NCBI GenBank assembly: GCA_013399305.1
Contig: VXAI01000447.1
Location: forward strand, 231,231-295,230
Source: Rostratula benghalensis
Lineage: Eukaryota; Chordata; Aves; Charadriiformes; Rostratulidae
Direction of reading: 5' to 3'
Length of the DNA stretch: 64,000 nt
The position numbers were made by a program, and so were the translations under genes. Under the pieces are notes generated by a model. The model was given only the letters and a program-made list of their open reading frames with translations. It had not been told where the DNA came from and searched no databases. Shown piece by piece: positions 25,401-40,400 of the stretch. Numbering within the stretch: position 1 is the stretch's first letter; each line of letters opens with the position of its first letter.

Positions 25401-28400
25401 TGATCACCTTTCAGCAATATTGTTTATAATGTAAGTGTTGCAGTAGCAAATGATTCATTGGGCATAAACACAGCAAGTAATGGAACCACCTCTGGCTCAA
25501 CCTGTCTGCACTGGAACAGCCTGTGACAGTGCAGGAGTGTAATTAGCAACTCAGAATGGGCTAGAAAAAAGGATGTGAAAATGAGCAGAAGGATTTGAAA
25601 AGGATTAGGAGAGTAAATGACAAACCAGTAGTTAAATGGTGCATGATTAATGACTGTAGAAGTAAAAGGTTGACTAAATATTGTGACTCCATAATGGCTG
25701 CCCCAGAGTAATAGAAAATAGTTTGTTCTGAAGACACCAGGAGGGATTTATATCAACACATGTGCTGACTCCCAGTTTAGACCAGTTCCTTAGACTTGGT
25801 GTAGGTCAAGGTGAGCATTCCCTGAGATACTTTCCTTCTTGACTTGATGACCTGAGATTCATCTACCATCTTCAATATTTCTCAGCATCAAAATGTCAGG
25901 TGCCCCACTGAAATGCCTCAAGGTAGTTTATTCACCTTTTGAGCCTTGGTTCAGGTGGGAGTATCAAAGCTGTCTGGAGTCACAGAGTCGGTGGCTCTTT
26001 GGTATTAGAGGAAGTTAAATCTGCACTGGGACTGTTTTCCATGGTGCTACAAACCCAGTTTCTGTATGCAAAAACAATCTGAAGATGCAACTTCCACAGT
26101 GCTTAGAGGAGTAAGCAGGAGCTGGTCTCGGTAACGTGGAGTTCTGAGCATCACTGTTTGTCTAATACTGGCTTTGTCACATCTTTTTTTATAGTGCCTG
26201 ATTTTAGCTCTGGTTTCTTATCACTGCAGCTTAAATGGTAATTTTCAAGGAGGTACTGAACTCCTCCATTGGTTTAGTAAATACACTGTTGAGGACTTTG
26301 AGCAAACTCTGGATTTTCTCTTTCCTATAGTATCTGGGTCTGTGTTGTTTCAGGCTCAGTGTTTGCATGTTCTTAGCTGTGCCTTGCCTTTAGTCTGAGC
26401 CTACAGCTGTTCTCAGATCTGCTCTCTCTTGTCTTAGCAGAAACAAAGATGTATATTAATGCATTTTAAAGTTCAAGATTTGTCTCAGACAGATAAAAGC
26501 AAACAAAATTAAAAGTGCCATCCTAATACTGAGATACTTTGACCAAAGATTTGTGGTTGACATAATTTTTCCATTGGGAGCATTGAAGAGATCAGGGAAC
26601 TCTGAATGCAGCCGAGTGCCTGGTTTTGGCTGTCATGCAGAACATTTGCTGTTAATACTGCAGGATGGAGCCCCTGTGAAATTACTCTGTAAGCTTTGAT
26701 GGGTGGTGTGTGTTGGTGTGTGTGCTTCCAGCAGAGGAGGGCATCAGCTGCCTGTTCCTCCTTGGAAAGGACAGAGCCAAAAGTGGAAGAAGCAGTTCCT
26801 CTGTTTTTCTTCTTTTTTTTTTTTTTTAACAAAATCTTGTTATTGTCCAAAGTAACATTTTTCCTGTTACTGCTTATTTATGAGGATGGATATAAATAAT
26901 GGTATGTAGTTACAAGTTTCTTGTTTTCTTCAGCCAGAGCGTGCTCAGTGGCTGTTTCCCTGTTCCCCAACAGTTTCTTAGGGGCTTTTATGGTGTGTTG
27001 GGAGAGAAAAACTTTTTCAAACAGGTGAGTCTGACTGTAAAAATCACAGAAACTGGAATAATGTGTGAGTGGGAAGGGGACAGATATAGGATGCTAAACT
27101 GGTTTTGACTCATTTTTGGAAGGCTGCATTTCAATTGCTGCTCCTCCCCGCCTTCTAAGGAGCGTTGCAGGCAGAGCTGAACTAATTAGACCTCCCCTTC
27201 CCAGACACCCCCACCGGGGCTCTGCCAGCTCCTGTCATCATCTGCTGGGGTTGGATGTGCAGGCTGTGGTCTGGGCGTAGCTGGAGCATCCCTCACTGCT
27301 GTCCTGGCTCTTGCTGCTTCTGGCAGTAAGAAGCTGAAAAGGCATTTCCTGTGGTGGGGCATGAATTCAAATCTTTTTCTGTCCATGGGTGCTCATTTTC
27401 ATGAGTCCTTGAGAATGTGCTACCTCTGCAACCCAACCTCTCTGTCCAGTTCAGAGGTTCAGAAGTTGGGAAGGATGGAAAGAGAGGAGAGACACATCTT
27501 GTTTCCAGAGGCAGCTCCATTGCAAAGGTTCTCCCTCCTCAGTGGAGCGGGAAACGACTGCTCTTGGGCTCAGTGCTGCAGAGCGAGGGTCGGATTATCA
27601 AAGGTATTTAGACACCTAAAGAGCCCCCAGAGCTTTAAAGAGTGCTTCATGAGCTAATTCCCACCAATCTGGTATCTGTCCATGTTGTCAAAAGGCTGAA
27701 CACCTTTTAAGAATTTGGCCTTTAATCGCTGGGGGATGTCATTCTGTGCAGGGACCAGTGCGCCCAGTCCTGCGGGGCAGGAGGGACTGCAGGCAGATTG
27801 AGCCCTCCCCGCTCACCCCCACGGGAGTCCTGTGGTCTCCTGGAGGCTGTGGACCTCATGGAGCTCCAGACCTTTCATGGAGTCAGAGGCCTGGGGTGCA
27901 AAGTGTCAATAATCTGAAGCTGCAGTAAATAATTAGCTCTCAGTAGAACATCTGCAGTGACTTCCATCTCCTCAGTGAAGTCGTTATTAGAGGTGCATAC
28001 TGGGAATCTGTTAATCTTCAAAGGTAAAGCCATCTGTATAAAACAGATCACTTTGAAACACAGTCCATCACCGTGGGTCAAATGACTGTATCAGAAATGG
28101 AGTTATATTATACACTGCTTTATAACGGGGATCTTTGTATGTAGCTCTGTGTTTGTTGGGCACAAATATGGAAGAAAAGGATTTTATTTAATACAACTGT
28201 TTTACTTCTAATGCTTTGAATAGGAAAACCTTTCCATTGTAGTGCTGTGCAGGGTGCTTTTGATTTTAGCAGGTAGGAGTAAGAAGAGTTTGGTTCTTTC
28301 CTGGATCCGTGTGCCTGTGCTGCATTGCAATGGGATTCATGGGAATAGCCAGAATATGTCCCAAGGACTAGATCTTATGTAAGAAATTTCAACTGACCTT

Positions 28401-31400
28401 TATGCAGGACTGGTCACAGAATTTGAGTTTGGATAGCAGAGAGATCAGTACATGGGTTACTGTCATCTGTCCATCATCTGCTGAGCAGCAGGGGTTCATC
28501 AGCAAGCGATGTCCAGATGACCAGTGAGAGTCCTTGAATTGTTACCGGTTTTATCTTCCTGCTTTACCTAAGAGGAAGTCACACGATGTTAGAGCTGGGC
28601 TTAATGAAGAGATATCTGAGATGGTGTCTCCTCTTTGAGGTCCCCACTGGACTGGCAGTGTACATACAGTGTCAGTAAAGGTGTTCTGAGGGAAATCAGG
28701 TTCCATGTTCAGTAGCTCCCAGCTTACGGAGTTTAGTTTTGTCTCTGAGCACCAAATTGCTTTGAGTTCAATAATTCATCTCCCTCCAACTGCTTTATTG
28801 TCATTTGATTTATTAATGAGTTGGCTTAGACATCTGTCCTAATGTTTTATCCCAGCAAAGTGAAACCAAGGGTTGTGTTAAGCACAGATTGCACACACCA
28901 GTGCGTGTTGTGTGACCGATACCCCATTCCCAGTGCCTGGTCCTTGGAGGGGCAGTGTGGTTTGACAGGGCATGCAAGAGCTGGAGCTCCTAAACTCTAA
29001 CCACGTTTTGTCCTTCAGTGTCCCTTCCCAATTCTCATCATCTCTCTCTTGTAGTGTAGAAGAACTTCAGATTGTGCTTCGTTTTCTTCAGAGGTGGATT
29101 GTGATGGTTAATTAGATAATGTTTGTAGAGCGACATATAAAACCTGCCAAGGGTTACTGTCCTCACTGGTATTATTAGAGCTGGAGGAAGGCTGCCAGAA
29201 GGTATTGATTGCTTGGTAAAAATAAACCCTTCAAACTTCTTTGGTTTTGATTCATTATGGCTTTTTATCTCTGCATCCTGCAAACATTTCAGAGGGTGGA
29301 TTTGTTTGCCAGAAGATCAAAACAAAATGTTGACAACTACTGGTGCCAATTTGTAGCCTCCTGTGTGGGCGACATCAGAGTAATTTGTGCAGTGCTCTGG
29401 AAAGTCTTTAAATCCACTTGGATCCTGGAACTGTTATGTTGAGCAGAGCATCCAAGTGGCCAGGTAGGGATGGCACATCAAGTATCAAAACCAAGGAGAG
29501 AATCTCTTTGGGGCTTGTGAAACTGTATTGTTTATAGAAGCTCCTATGTATTTTCTAAAGTTGACATTTTGTTTAGTGAAGTTTGTTGATCAGTTTGAGT
29601 ATAAGTGGAGTCTTGCAATGTAGGGTGGGTGCTGTTGAGAGAACTGTGGGAGGAGCTTGCTGCCTCCTGTGTTTTCTAGTTCATCTCACAGTGATGGTTT
29701 ACAGCTTCTCTTATACTCCACTGTGGAAAACAAAATGTCACACTTGGCATTCATTAAGCAGCTGCGCAAAGGAGGGGGGACTGGTGAAAGGGAAAGCTGT
29801 TTCACACAACAGGAAAATACAGGGGGCAAAGTCACATATCCGTAGTAGAAAATACACAGAGAAGACAAACATTGTGTAGCATTCAGAAGGGCCAAGCCAT
29901 GCTTGGTAAAGTGAAATTTCAAAGGAGAATGGATAGGACAGGAGGATGCTCCAAGCAGGAATGTGGCTTACGGGGTACCAGGGGAAAGTAGTCGTTATGG
30001 ATCCAGAGGACTACAATTTAGTAGTGACTTCAAAATCAACTGTGGTCTTACGGTTTCTCTGATTGAAATGTGCAGTTAAAGCAGAAATGAAACAAAACTT
30101 CTTTTGCCAAATTAGGCCAAGGACAAAGCACAGACCTCCAAACATCTGCACGTGTCACGACATAGAAATGGCTTCAGTGGAGGCTGCAAAGAGCTCTCAG
30201 TTCAAGTGTCAGACCCACAAATGGATTTGCTCTGGTTGTCACAAGTTCTCTTCCTGTTTACTTCCAGTCATTTAGCTTCTTCGAATGAATAGTTGGGTAA
30301 ATAGGAAGATTTTAAGCAAATATTGATGACTGCTTCTAGAGCCATCCAGCAGCCTAAGGCTGATGTGTCACAGAGTAAAGGGCACATCTTGTCAAAGCCA
30401 CCCATTAGTGCTTGAAGGTCCTCTGCTGGCCTGACACGCCAACCTGCTTGCTCAGGGACAGAGCACCTTCCAGGTGCACTGACCAATGCTACTCTTTGCT
30501 AGTCTTGAGCAAGTACCAGCTGCTTTTCTTTTAACATTCTGGACAATTCATGAGCAAAGACAGGTCAAGATCCATCAGTAGACGCTATGAACTTACTCTC
30601 CAGGTATTAGTTGCTCAGTTTTGTTCTGGAGGTAACTCAGATGTGAGCAAAGCTCCCAACTGCCTGCTGCATAAAGTATGGGTGAAAAAGATTTAAATAA
30701 AAAAGCAGCAGCAAATGATGGGATTAACGTGTAGCTGTTAATCACTGGTGAGGTACATCACTAGTGACAGGGAGGAATGGGCCAGTGCTGAAAAGTGGCA
30801 AAGAGGTTTCTCTACTGAATTGTGTCATAACCCATTAGTGAATTAAAGACAGAAGAAGAGCTACAGGACATGGGGCAGTAAAGACCTGAAAGTAGAGTTT
30901 AACGTTTTTCCTCTGGAGCTGTTTAGATGTAGTTGCCCATTTGAGGAGACCACTGAATATAGGTTTTAATGCTGGTGCCACTAGACAAGGTCTCAAGCGG
31001 GCATTGCATCGTCATCCCTCATGGTTTATATCTGTGTGGAGTTTAACATGAGTGTGTTGACTGAGAGTGGAGGAGGACAGGGCCTGCCTTGGTGGGCTGG
31101 GCACAGAAGGAGCAGGGGGATTCAGTAAACCTATTGCACAAGCTATAGAGAAGGGAAAATTGGAAGATGCTCAGCAAGTGAATGGGAGCCCACTGCAGCC
31201 TGAGGACTGTGATCTTGCTTCTCTGTGTTTTGGGAAAATGGAAAGAGTAAGAGGTTTTTGTGTCTGTAAAAGTGTTTGGAGAGGGTCAGGGAGATGGTAA
31301 GAGAGTCCCAACACCATGGAGCAAAGCCGTGAGGGAGGTGAGTGCTGGGCCAAGGCATCAGCCTGACCTCCTGATTACCAGCAGTATGGGTTTATCACCA

Positions 31401-34400
31401 TCCCGGTGTAATGCACAGCTAAATGGGAGATGGTGAAACCTGAAAGCAGAAGCAAAGCTTCTTCCTAGAGAGCACCACTTCTGCCAGCCATGAGTTTGTC
31501 CTCTTTTATGAGTGCTCACCTCGTAACCCTGCGAGTAGTAACTGCCCAGATTTATTGGGATGCTTCTTCAGGATGCTGGCCCAACCTCCACTGACTCCTG
31601 GCTTGGGGACTTCCTCTGCTCCTGACATTTTTTTTTCCCCTGTTAATTTTGTCCAGTTGCTTTTTGAACCCTTGTCCATGTCCAGCAGCACTACAAAGTC
31701 CTGCAATGAGGAAAGGCAAGGAGCAGTGTCCTTTGCCCCTCTCACCTCATTAGGTGAGGACACTGATGTCCTCTCAGTTGGTGGCATGATGAGTTCTTGA
31801 CTGTGGGTAGCCACAGAGCTGTGGTGGGGCAGACCCTAATTTTAGCACACTATGCTGGTTTAATGATAGTAATAGAAAGTCAATTTATAGGCAAGAACAA
31901 ATTGCCTTTTTATATGGGGAGGAGAATAACTCATCCCCTGTTACATTATTAAATTTGTAATCTTCATTTCTAATGCTTTTCAAAAGTGAATTTTAACAGA
32001 ATCTAAAATACAGATCTTAAATTTATGAGCTGCATTTTTTCCCTGAACTCCTCAAGTTCTGTAATCTGTCTTTAAAGCTGAACTTCAGCAAGGATTTTGG
32101 GTTTTTTTAAACTTAATAAATTAAAATCCCTTACTCACTACCTATCTCAGGAGAAGCCTAAAGGCTCCAAAGATACTTAGGTTTTAAATAGCAATAATGG
32201 ATATCTATTTCCATCTCTGCTGAGTGGCAAGTTCTGAGTTCAGGCTTATTCCCTAATGATACAAGATACCTGAGAGGAAAAAAAAAAAAAGAGGCACATT
32301 TTTATATGCCATTTGCTAGTGAGGAGGCTGTTGTGATGCTCTTTTTTGTTGCCAAGGAAACGGAGCCCTGAACTTGTGGCTCCGCAGGCACGAGGAGGAG
32401 GAAAGGACGTTATTTCTCTCCTGAGCTCGCTTTGTGATTTTTGACTCGTGGTTGGGGACTGTGAATGGGTTAGGACTGAGGGTCTCTCTCTCTCTAAAGT
32501 TTGCTTTCAAAATTGTGTATCCTATTTCCTTACAGGTTGGGGTTTGGGATTTTTTTCCATGCTGAAATCAATGCGAAGGTTTGAGCCTGATGGCCCAGGG
32601 TAGGTGGCTGTTCGTGTCCCTAGCGCTTTTACTGTACTGTATGGAAAGGGACTGTGCTGCACCTGAAACAAACTTCCCTGTCCTTGCCAGCACCATCTCA
32701 AGAAATCCCAGGGCCTCCTTACATCAACCTGGTCTTTAGGTATGAGAATAGAAATGTAAAAGTTAACTGCAGGTGTAAGGAGCAGCAAGCTCTGCAGACG
32801 CGGGTGCTTCGTAAGCAAGGCTACTGCACAGTGTCCTCCTCTGACCTTGGTTCATTTCTGTTGGTCAGCTGTTGCACATCTTATAAAGAAGTCCCCATCA
32901 AACTTTTTTTTTTGTTAGTTACGTTAAAACTATTTTTTCACTCCTAAATAAAGACAGATAGTGCTCTCTAATGCACGTTTGATCTTTCTGAGCTGTCAGC
33001 ATTGTCTGCAAGACTGATACATGCGGGCTGTATCACAAATCTCTTGTAGTTCTTCATCTGTTTGCTTTTCTGCTCTCATAAGGAGAGAGAAAAATAACCA
33101 AGGTGCTCTAAAGCGTTGTGCTCATCCCTGCTCCTTCTACAAAATGTGTTTGTTTAGAAATATTTGGCTCAAATAATGAGATTTTGGCCAACTTGCTACA
33201 AGCCATGCTACAAACAGCCGTCTGCTCCTCGTGAATCTGGGCTGCTGTGTGACCACTTTACTCTGAGTGATCAACACAAATCCCATTCAATGCAATATTG
33301 AATGAACACTGTGTAGCACGTCGTCTCTTGACAAAGGACCAGTTCTTCCTGCATCCAATGCTTAGTAATTGAGAAAACCAGATCTTGGTATTGTTCCTAA
33401 AACATATTAATCTGCTCCATTGATGGCTGTTGGGTTTGTTTTTTTTTTTTTTTTTCCTCATCCTCAGTAATCTTCAGACAGGCATGATGGTTGGTTTCCC
33501 ACCTTCTCCACTGCCTATCAGCAGAGATGAAGACATTATGTCTATTTTCCAGTTCTGTCCAAAAGGCTTTTTTTTCCCCTCTACTGGAAGCTACATATTC
33601 AGCTTAGACAAACAGTCAACTGAATTTCCACATGGATTTCAAATAATTTGGGGCGGGTTTATATCTGAGCACAGCTTTTGTGCAGGCAGAAGACATGTTG
33701 GAGGGTTTATCGCTCAGATGAGAGACTGTGTGCATCTCTTCAGGGTTTAGGCTGTGAAAGTTTTGCTTGAATGTGATCTGTTTGTTTGGGGTTTTGGATT
33801 ATTTTGGTTGGGTGGGTTTTGGTTTTTGTTTTGTTCGGAGGCTGCTGATTAAATTCAGTACTTCTGGTTTTGGTGGTTTCTGTTTTTTGTGGCTAGACTT
33901 CTCACCAGGTGAAGATATTTGACATATGACTGGCAGGGCTGTTTGCTCTGAGATGAAACCTGGTGTTTTGCCCACTTTGATTTCTTAGTCACCATGAATC
34001 ACTTCATAAAGTGATGCTGCTCCTGTCCTGCTTCTGGGCATTGAAGTCTGACTGTCTCTTCCAGCTGTGCAGAGATGCCTGCAGCCTAATTATTGTGGTC
34101 ATGAAAGCCAGGGTGCTCTTCCTTCACTCCACTCAAGCAGAACCAGCTACTTGGGCTGTATTAAAGTGATCCCAGATCCTGCCAAGGGATGTGTGTGAGA
34201 GACCCAGTGTGAGTGCAGTGGCATCCATTTGGAAGGGCAGAGCTCTTGGTCATGGGTTGGAGGAACCAGTGAGCAAGTTGGGCTGCTGTGCCAGATCCTC
34301 TCTCTGCCTGCCCTGGGCTCTTCCCCAGGCTTTTGGGAAATGCCATCTCTCTCCATGCTCAACGCTTCAGCATCACAGGGGTGCTTCACGCTCGTGTTCT

Positions 34401-37400
34401 TTGTAACACTTGGGGGGAAAAAATGGTTCCCTTTAGTGCCTCTACATTGGGATGTGGTAGTTGCCTGGCACGACGGGTGCTGCACGGCTGTGGACCTGTC
34501 AAAGGGTGTCTGTCTCAGCGTGAGTCAAAGCAATGTGTAGAATTAAAGGGGGAAAATGTGCTGGCTGGATTCCTTCCCTTAGCATTGGCTGCAGGTATTG
34601 CATGGAAGCACCTTTGGGGAAGGCTGACACAGATAGCTGGGTCAGCTGGTGAAACTGCCTGCAATTTCAGGCTGAAGGCCTGAAAATTGTTTGGCTTTCC
34701 TGGAAACCAGACTATCATCTCCCCCTCTCTGCTTCCACACTGGATCAAATAATTGCTTCCAAATGGACGCAAGTTATTAAGCAGCGTGTATAATTAAAGT
34801 CAACTCCTTGTGAATTTGATCATTCATCTCCTTAAGGAAAATATGATGAAGTAATTACAACCCAAGCTAAACACAAATCAAATGCTATTCTAAGCATGTT
34901 TCTGCACCACAAGTCTAGTTTATGAATGACTCCAGGGTTCTGTGGCTTCATGCCTGTTAAAGAACTGCGGCTGGGTTTTTAATTGTGTTTATAACAAATG
35001 AACAAAAGGTTGTCTGACTCATTCACTGTGCCAAGGCCGCTGCTCCCTCTCTGTGTTCACACACACGTGGCCTTGACAAAGCTGCTTTGCTCCTAAAAGA
35101 GCATCAATGGGAGAGAAAAGGGAACTGCCCTGTTAATAAACCCCCTCTTTCCTCTTGAATTTTGTCTGTGCCAAAGCTAAACTTTACCTGTGAATTTGAG
35201 GAAGGGAAATTATTTCTTCCATACTTAAGCCAGAGCCCTGCCCTCACCCTCTCCCCTCTCTCTGTCATTCCTACATAGCACAAGCTTCCCAGTTTCAGCC
35301 AAATTTGGTAGAGAAGTGGAAGATCTGCAGACTCTACAAATGCTGTGAAAAGATGGCTCTGGGTAGGGAGAAAGACCCAAACTAGTGTTGACCTGCTTGA
35401 GGGTAGAAAGGCTTTGCAGAGGGTCCTGGGCAGCCTGGATCAATGGGATGAGGCCAGTGGGATGAGGTTCAATAATGCCAAATGCCAGGTCTTGCCCTTG
35501 GGTCACACCAACCCCCTGCAGCTCTACAGGTTGAAAAGAAAAGCCAACAGCATCCTGGTCTGGATCATGAACAGTGTGGCGAGTAGGACTCGGGAGGTGA
35601 TTGTCCCCCTGTACTCAGCACTGGTGAGGCCCCACCTCAAGTACTGTGTCCAGTTTTTGGGTCCCTTACCACAGAAAAGACTTTGAGATGCTGGAGTGGG
35701 TCCAGAGAAGGGCAACAAAGCTGGTCAGGAGTCTGGAGATCAAGTCTTATGAGGAGATGCTGAGGGAGCTGGGGGTGTAGCTGGGTGTAACTACCTGAAA
35801 GGAGGGTGTAGGGAGGCAGGGGTTGGCCTCCCCAAGTCACAGGTGATAGGACAAGAGGAAATGGCCTCAAGTTGCTCCAGAGGAAGTTTGGATTGGAGAT
35901 TAGGAAAAAAATTTATAGAGAAAGGGTTCTGAAGCCTTGGAATGGGCTGCCCAGGGAAGGGGTTGGGGCACCATCCCTGGAAGTATTCAAAAGATGGGTT
36001 AATATAGTGCCTAGAGACATGGTTTAGTGATGGTATTTTTTTTTTTTTATCAGAGTTAGGTTGATGATGGGACTACAAGATCCTAAAGGTCCCTTCCAAC
36101 CTAGACAGTTCTATGATTCTAGTGGGCACAGAAATAAAGGTCTTATATATAATCTCCGCTGAATTGAAGCAAACCCCTGGAGCTGAGCATTACAAATACC
36201 CTGGATGGAAAGACGTGTGTCAGCTCCTCTGAGAAGTTTCAGTGGCTTCAGGAGGCTTCTGGAGTGACCAGAGTCCTCTTCTGCAGTGAGAAAACAGAGC
36301 TTGTGGAGAGGGTGTTTAAGTTGTTTTGCTCACTGCTTTCTTCCCCAGAGTTATGGAGTGAAGAGCAGGTCACCAGACCGTCCCAGGAGGTACCATTAGT
36401 GAGCAGGCAGATCCAGTGTGCCCAGGAAGGTTGAACAGCCCCGTACAAACCCTCCTGGCTTTGAGTGACACGTCGGCAGGTCTTTCATCTTATGCCATCT
36501 TTCTCTTACACTGACACTTTCTAGCTGCTTTATCTTTGTAAAGTGATCTCATTTTGGTGATCCTCTTCTAAATTGAGAGGTTTTCTGTGGCTCAGGCTCA
36601 TTCATATTTCAGATCCTGGACTCGAGCAACATCCTTAGAGCTATTAATGGTGGGAGATGGAGGGCAGAATTAGGACAGAGTGCTCTGGTTCCAACTCTCT
36701 TGTAATTAAGTAGTGATCCTGACCTGGCCTTTGTAACCTGTTGTTCAGCTGGAGGACTTCCAACCACAGGAACACAGCTCCTCCTTGTGAAATAATGAGA
36801 AGAAAGCCCAGGGCTGGCCCTGGCAGACAAACCAGGTGCCCACCTCTCAGCTTTCCATGTTTTCCTGATGCCCACATCTTCATAGTTGGCAGAGTTTAAG
36901 AGTTTTGAACTGAGAACACTTTGTCTTAAAGCCCCGCTGGTTGGTAGTGCTGTGTCTGATATTTTCCCCAGCCTTCTAACAAATATTCCAACACAGCAGT
37001 GTAAATAAAATGAGTTACAATCAGCAGTCCTGTGCTTGCCCATCCCTGCGGACAGGGCAGTGTTGGGGTTTCATTGCTAGGCTGCTGAAGAAATCTTCCA
37101 GCAGTGAACTTCTTATGTGCTTCTGGACATGTCATTTGATCAGACTCTTGCCTGCAAAGCATGGAAGATTGGGGGAAGAGAAGGGGGCAGCGTGTTCCAT
37201 TTTCTTATAAAAAATAAAATAAAAATGCAGACGCAGGCATCAGATGAAGCTATTTGGATCCTGCTGCTGCAAACAAAACAGAGACATGGAAAGAATTCTG
37301 AGGAGTTGGATCTAGCTGCAAAGTACTTCCCATGAAACCCTCTGAAACTAACGAACATTTTTGTAATGTTAGGGTACTGTAACTTTTTTATGGTGAAAAG

Positions 37401-40400
37401 CTAAACAAATTTTTTATGGCTGTCAAAAATCTGCTTAACAGTCCCTGATAGCAGAATATGTATGTTTAACATTTGTCTATTTTGTAAGCAAAGGTAAAAA
37501 AAATAATCTCAAAAGGAATTTTCCTGGCTACCTGTTAGTTGCAGAACACTGTCTTTAGACATTTCTAAATGAAAATTTTGGCCCTTTAATTTTTTAATAT
37601 AGATGAATTATCAAAAAGGTCAAAATTAAAAATAGTATCATGGGAACTGAACTCTTTGCTTTTAACCTCAAAAGGAGCAGAGAAAATATATCCCACTTTC
37701 CCAGTTTGAAACATCAAAATGGATCTCAAGAAAATAGGAATCAAAATCAATGGTTTACCAGTGCTGCACCCAACCTACAGGAGGTGGTAACATCTGACCG
37801 GGGGTGGAGACCTGCCTAAATACGAACATATAGCTGGATTTAAAAGAAACTGCAGCTCAGAGCAGAAAATGCTGCTTTGGAGTGGGTGAGGAGCTGGGTT
37901 CTGGGCTGGATTGCAGGGTGTGAGGAAGTATGGGTGAGGCTAAAAACCCCTGTTTGGGGTTTGGTGCTCCCCCTGCCCCACACCCCCAGGGCTGGGAGAG
38001 GAGTGAAGGGTGAAACCCTCTTCCCCCAGGGTTGTCTTGCTGGTTGGGGGGGGGGAGGACAGGCTGTGCAGGGCAGCCTCAGCTCTGTGTTCTGTTTTTA
38101 GCATCGATAGGAAGGAAGAGGAAGGTGGTTTGCTCTGTCCTGTCTGAGCAAAGCTGTGTGAGGCTGTAAGAGTAGTGGCTGTTGCTTTATGAAGGCTCGC
38201 AGAGCTCCTGGGCCATGCACAACCTTGGAAGGAGCCATCCTTCTGCAGCCCAGGGCAAGTTCTCTGGTGTGCATCTCGTGCTCAGTGGGTAAGGAAGGGA
38301 AGACAGATTCTGAGACTGCTGCCAAGTGCCTACTTAAAAAAAAATAACCCTATGAGTGATTTTTGGTCCTCTCCTAATGGGGAGGGCGAAGGAGAAAACC
38401 ACCTGGTTTCAGGGGGAGGTTGGTTTGATGGGCAGGCGTCTGGGCACAGGGGCAACCACTGCCTGGTGGTGTGGGTGAGGAAAGGCAGGGTTGAATGGTG
38501 GGATGAGAGAAAGCTGCCTGTGCCAAAATACCTTATTGTGTCCCAGGAGTGGTGGGACGTCCCCGTGGCTCTGTTACAGGTGGGAGTTCAGAGGAGATGT
38601 CCTTCTGCCACCTCCATAGGCTGCCCATGCAGGTAAGGTGTCTGCTCTGCTGGGGTACATACAGTTGGTAATGTTTCTGGCTTGCACAAGAAGAGCCGAC
38701 TGACCTTTCCCAGCCCTGTGGATGTAATTAATCTGCACAGATTAAGAATTAACGTGCTGATTCATTTTATTTTTTTTTTTCCCACCCCATGGAAGATTTT
38801 CTGCTTAATTTGGAAACAAAGGGTGTGATTTTTATTAGCATCTGAATCTAGGACAAGGGGAACAAAGCAAACAGGCTGATTAGTGCCCCTGTTTATCCCC
38901 AGCCATTTTCCATCACTTCTGGTGGATTATTCAGGCTGTGATGATAGCCTGGCATGTTCTGGAGCACAGTACAAACTGCCTCTCTTTAGGTGCTCATAAT
39001 TCACACTCCATTAGGATGTCGACGTAGGGAATACTTGGCAGGATGTCAGAGCTTGCTAGGCGTGATGAGATTGAGTTCATCTCGTTAAACTGCATCCTGA
39101 AATGACAACCCAGTATTTATATATTTTTTTTTTTTCCCCTTACCAGTAGCATCCCCCTTAGCAGAGCAGCATGTCGTGCTCCAAACGCAGACAAATGTAA
39201 AAGGGCCTGCAATGCCCACCCCAACAGCCGCCCTGCACAGCATGTGCCAGGCTGTCACAGGTGCTGGATATTCTTGCAAGGCTGTGGGAAGACTTTTCTC
39301 TTCTTCCCTTTTGAAGCCGAACAATGGATTTATTTTTATTTTTTTTTATTCATCTCAGAATGGATTCACGGCACACGAACCTTAGCACGTGTCTGTAGGG
39401 ATTCAGCATCTGACTAAACAGAAAGAAATCTTTTATTTTTAAAGCCATTAGGCACAGTGGTGCCGTGACGGAGTTTGAAGCAGACAAACTAAAGTGTTGG
39501 CTCTCTTCTTGGAGTATTTGAAAATAAGAAGTTGGTAAAATGGTCAGCGCTGCGGCGGAGTCTCACGAGGTGTTGAGAATCCTGCTGCTGCTTTTGCTGC
39601 ATACCCACAGACGTGCTGAAGACTGGTTGTTGGACTTGGGGACCTTCTTCCTAATCTCAGGAGATGATAATATCCAGATGAACAAGGAAAACACCAAGTA
39701 CCCATATTCAGCCCCAAACTGACTTGCATCATCTTGCTGGTTTTATTTTTTGGGGGTGGTTTTTGGATCAAACCTTCATGGAAAAGAACGCAAGAGGCAA
39801 CTCTTCATAGTTGAGTGAAGTTTGTGGATGTGGGAAATGAAAAGCTTATGAGTCTGTGTTTGAGCCAAGGATAGGGCAGACAGATCTGGTGTAAACCACT
39901 ACATAGCTCGGGCCACGTCTCTGCAGGCAGGTCCCTTCCCACCCTGGATGTCACCTGGAGATACACTCTACTGTCACAGGTGTCCTTTCCCCTCATCTCT
40001 GCTTCTACATGATCTACAACATGCTCTGAAGGGTGCATCAACTCCTTTAGATGTTGGTTGGGTTTTTTTTTTCCCCCTTCTGTTTCCCCACTGGGATTGT
40101 CAATTCTCCATCCTTCCTAAGTGCTGGTGTGTGCCTGGACCTCAGTTTGGAGCAAAGCAGACACTTCAGTTGCTGAGGAGCCCAGGAGTGCCCAGGTCGA
40201 TACCCCGCAGCACATACGGATGCAGATCAATGCAGGCTGCTTGGCTCACGTAAGAAAACCAACAGAAATGCAATCTCCTCACTCAAGCTTGGATTAATCT
40301 TTCCTGAAAAATATCTTTTCTGGAGCTTTGCAGTAGGAACGAGTGAGAGTAAGCATCCAATTGATTTCCCTCACTGATTTTTCTCTTGCACCCCAGGGTG

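Noticed and set aside
33780..33840. G/T-rich tract resembling a telomeric or retroviral sequence
   Set aside because: Irregular GTTTT and GGTTTT mixture without a fixed unit. Similar tracts at 5293-5330 (complement) and 52380-52410 indicate ordinary simple sequence.
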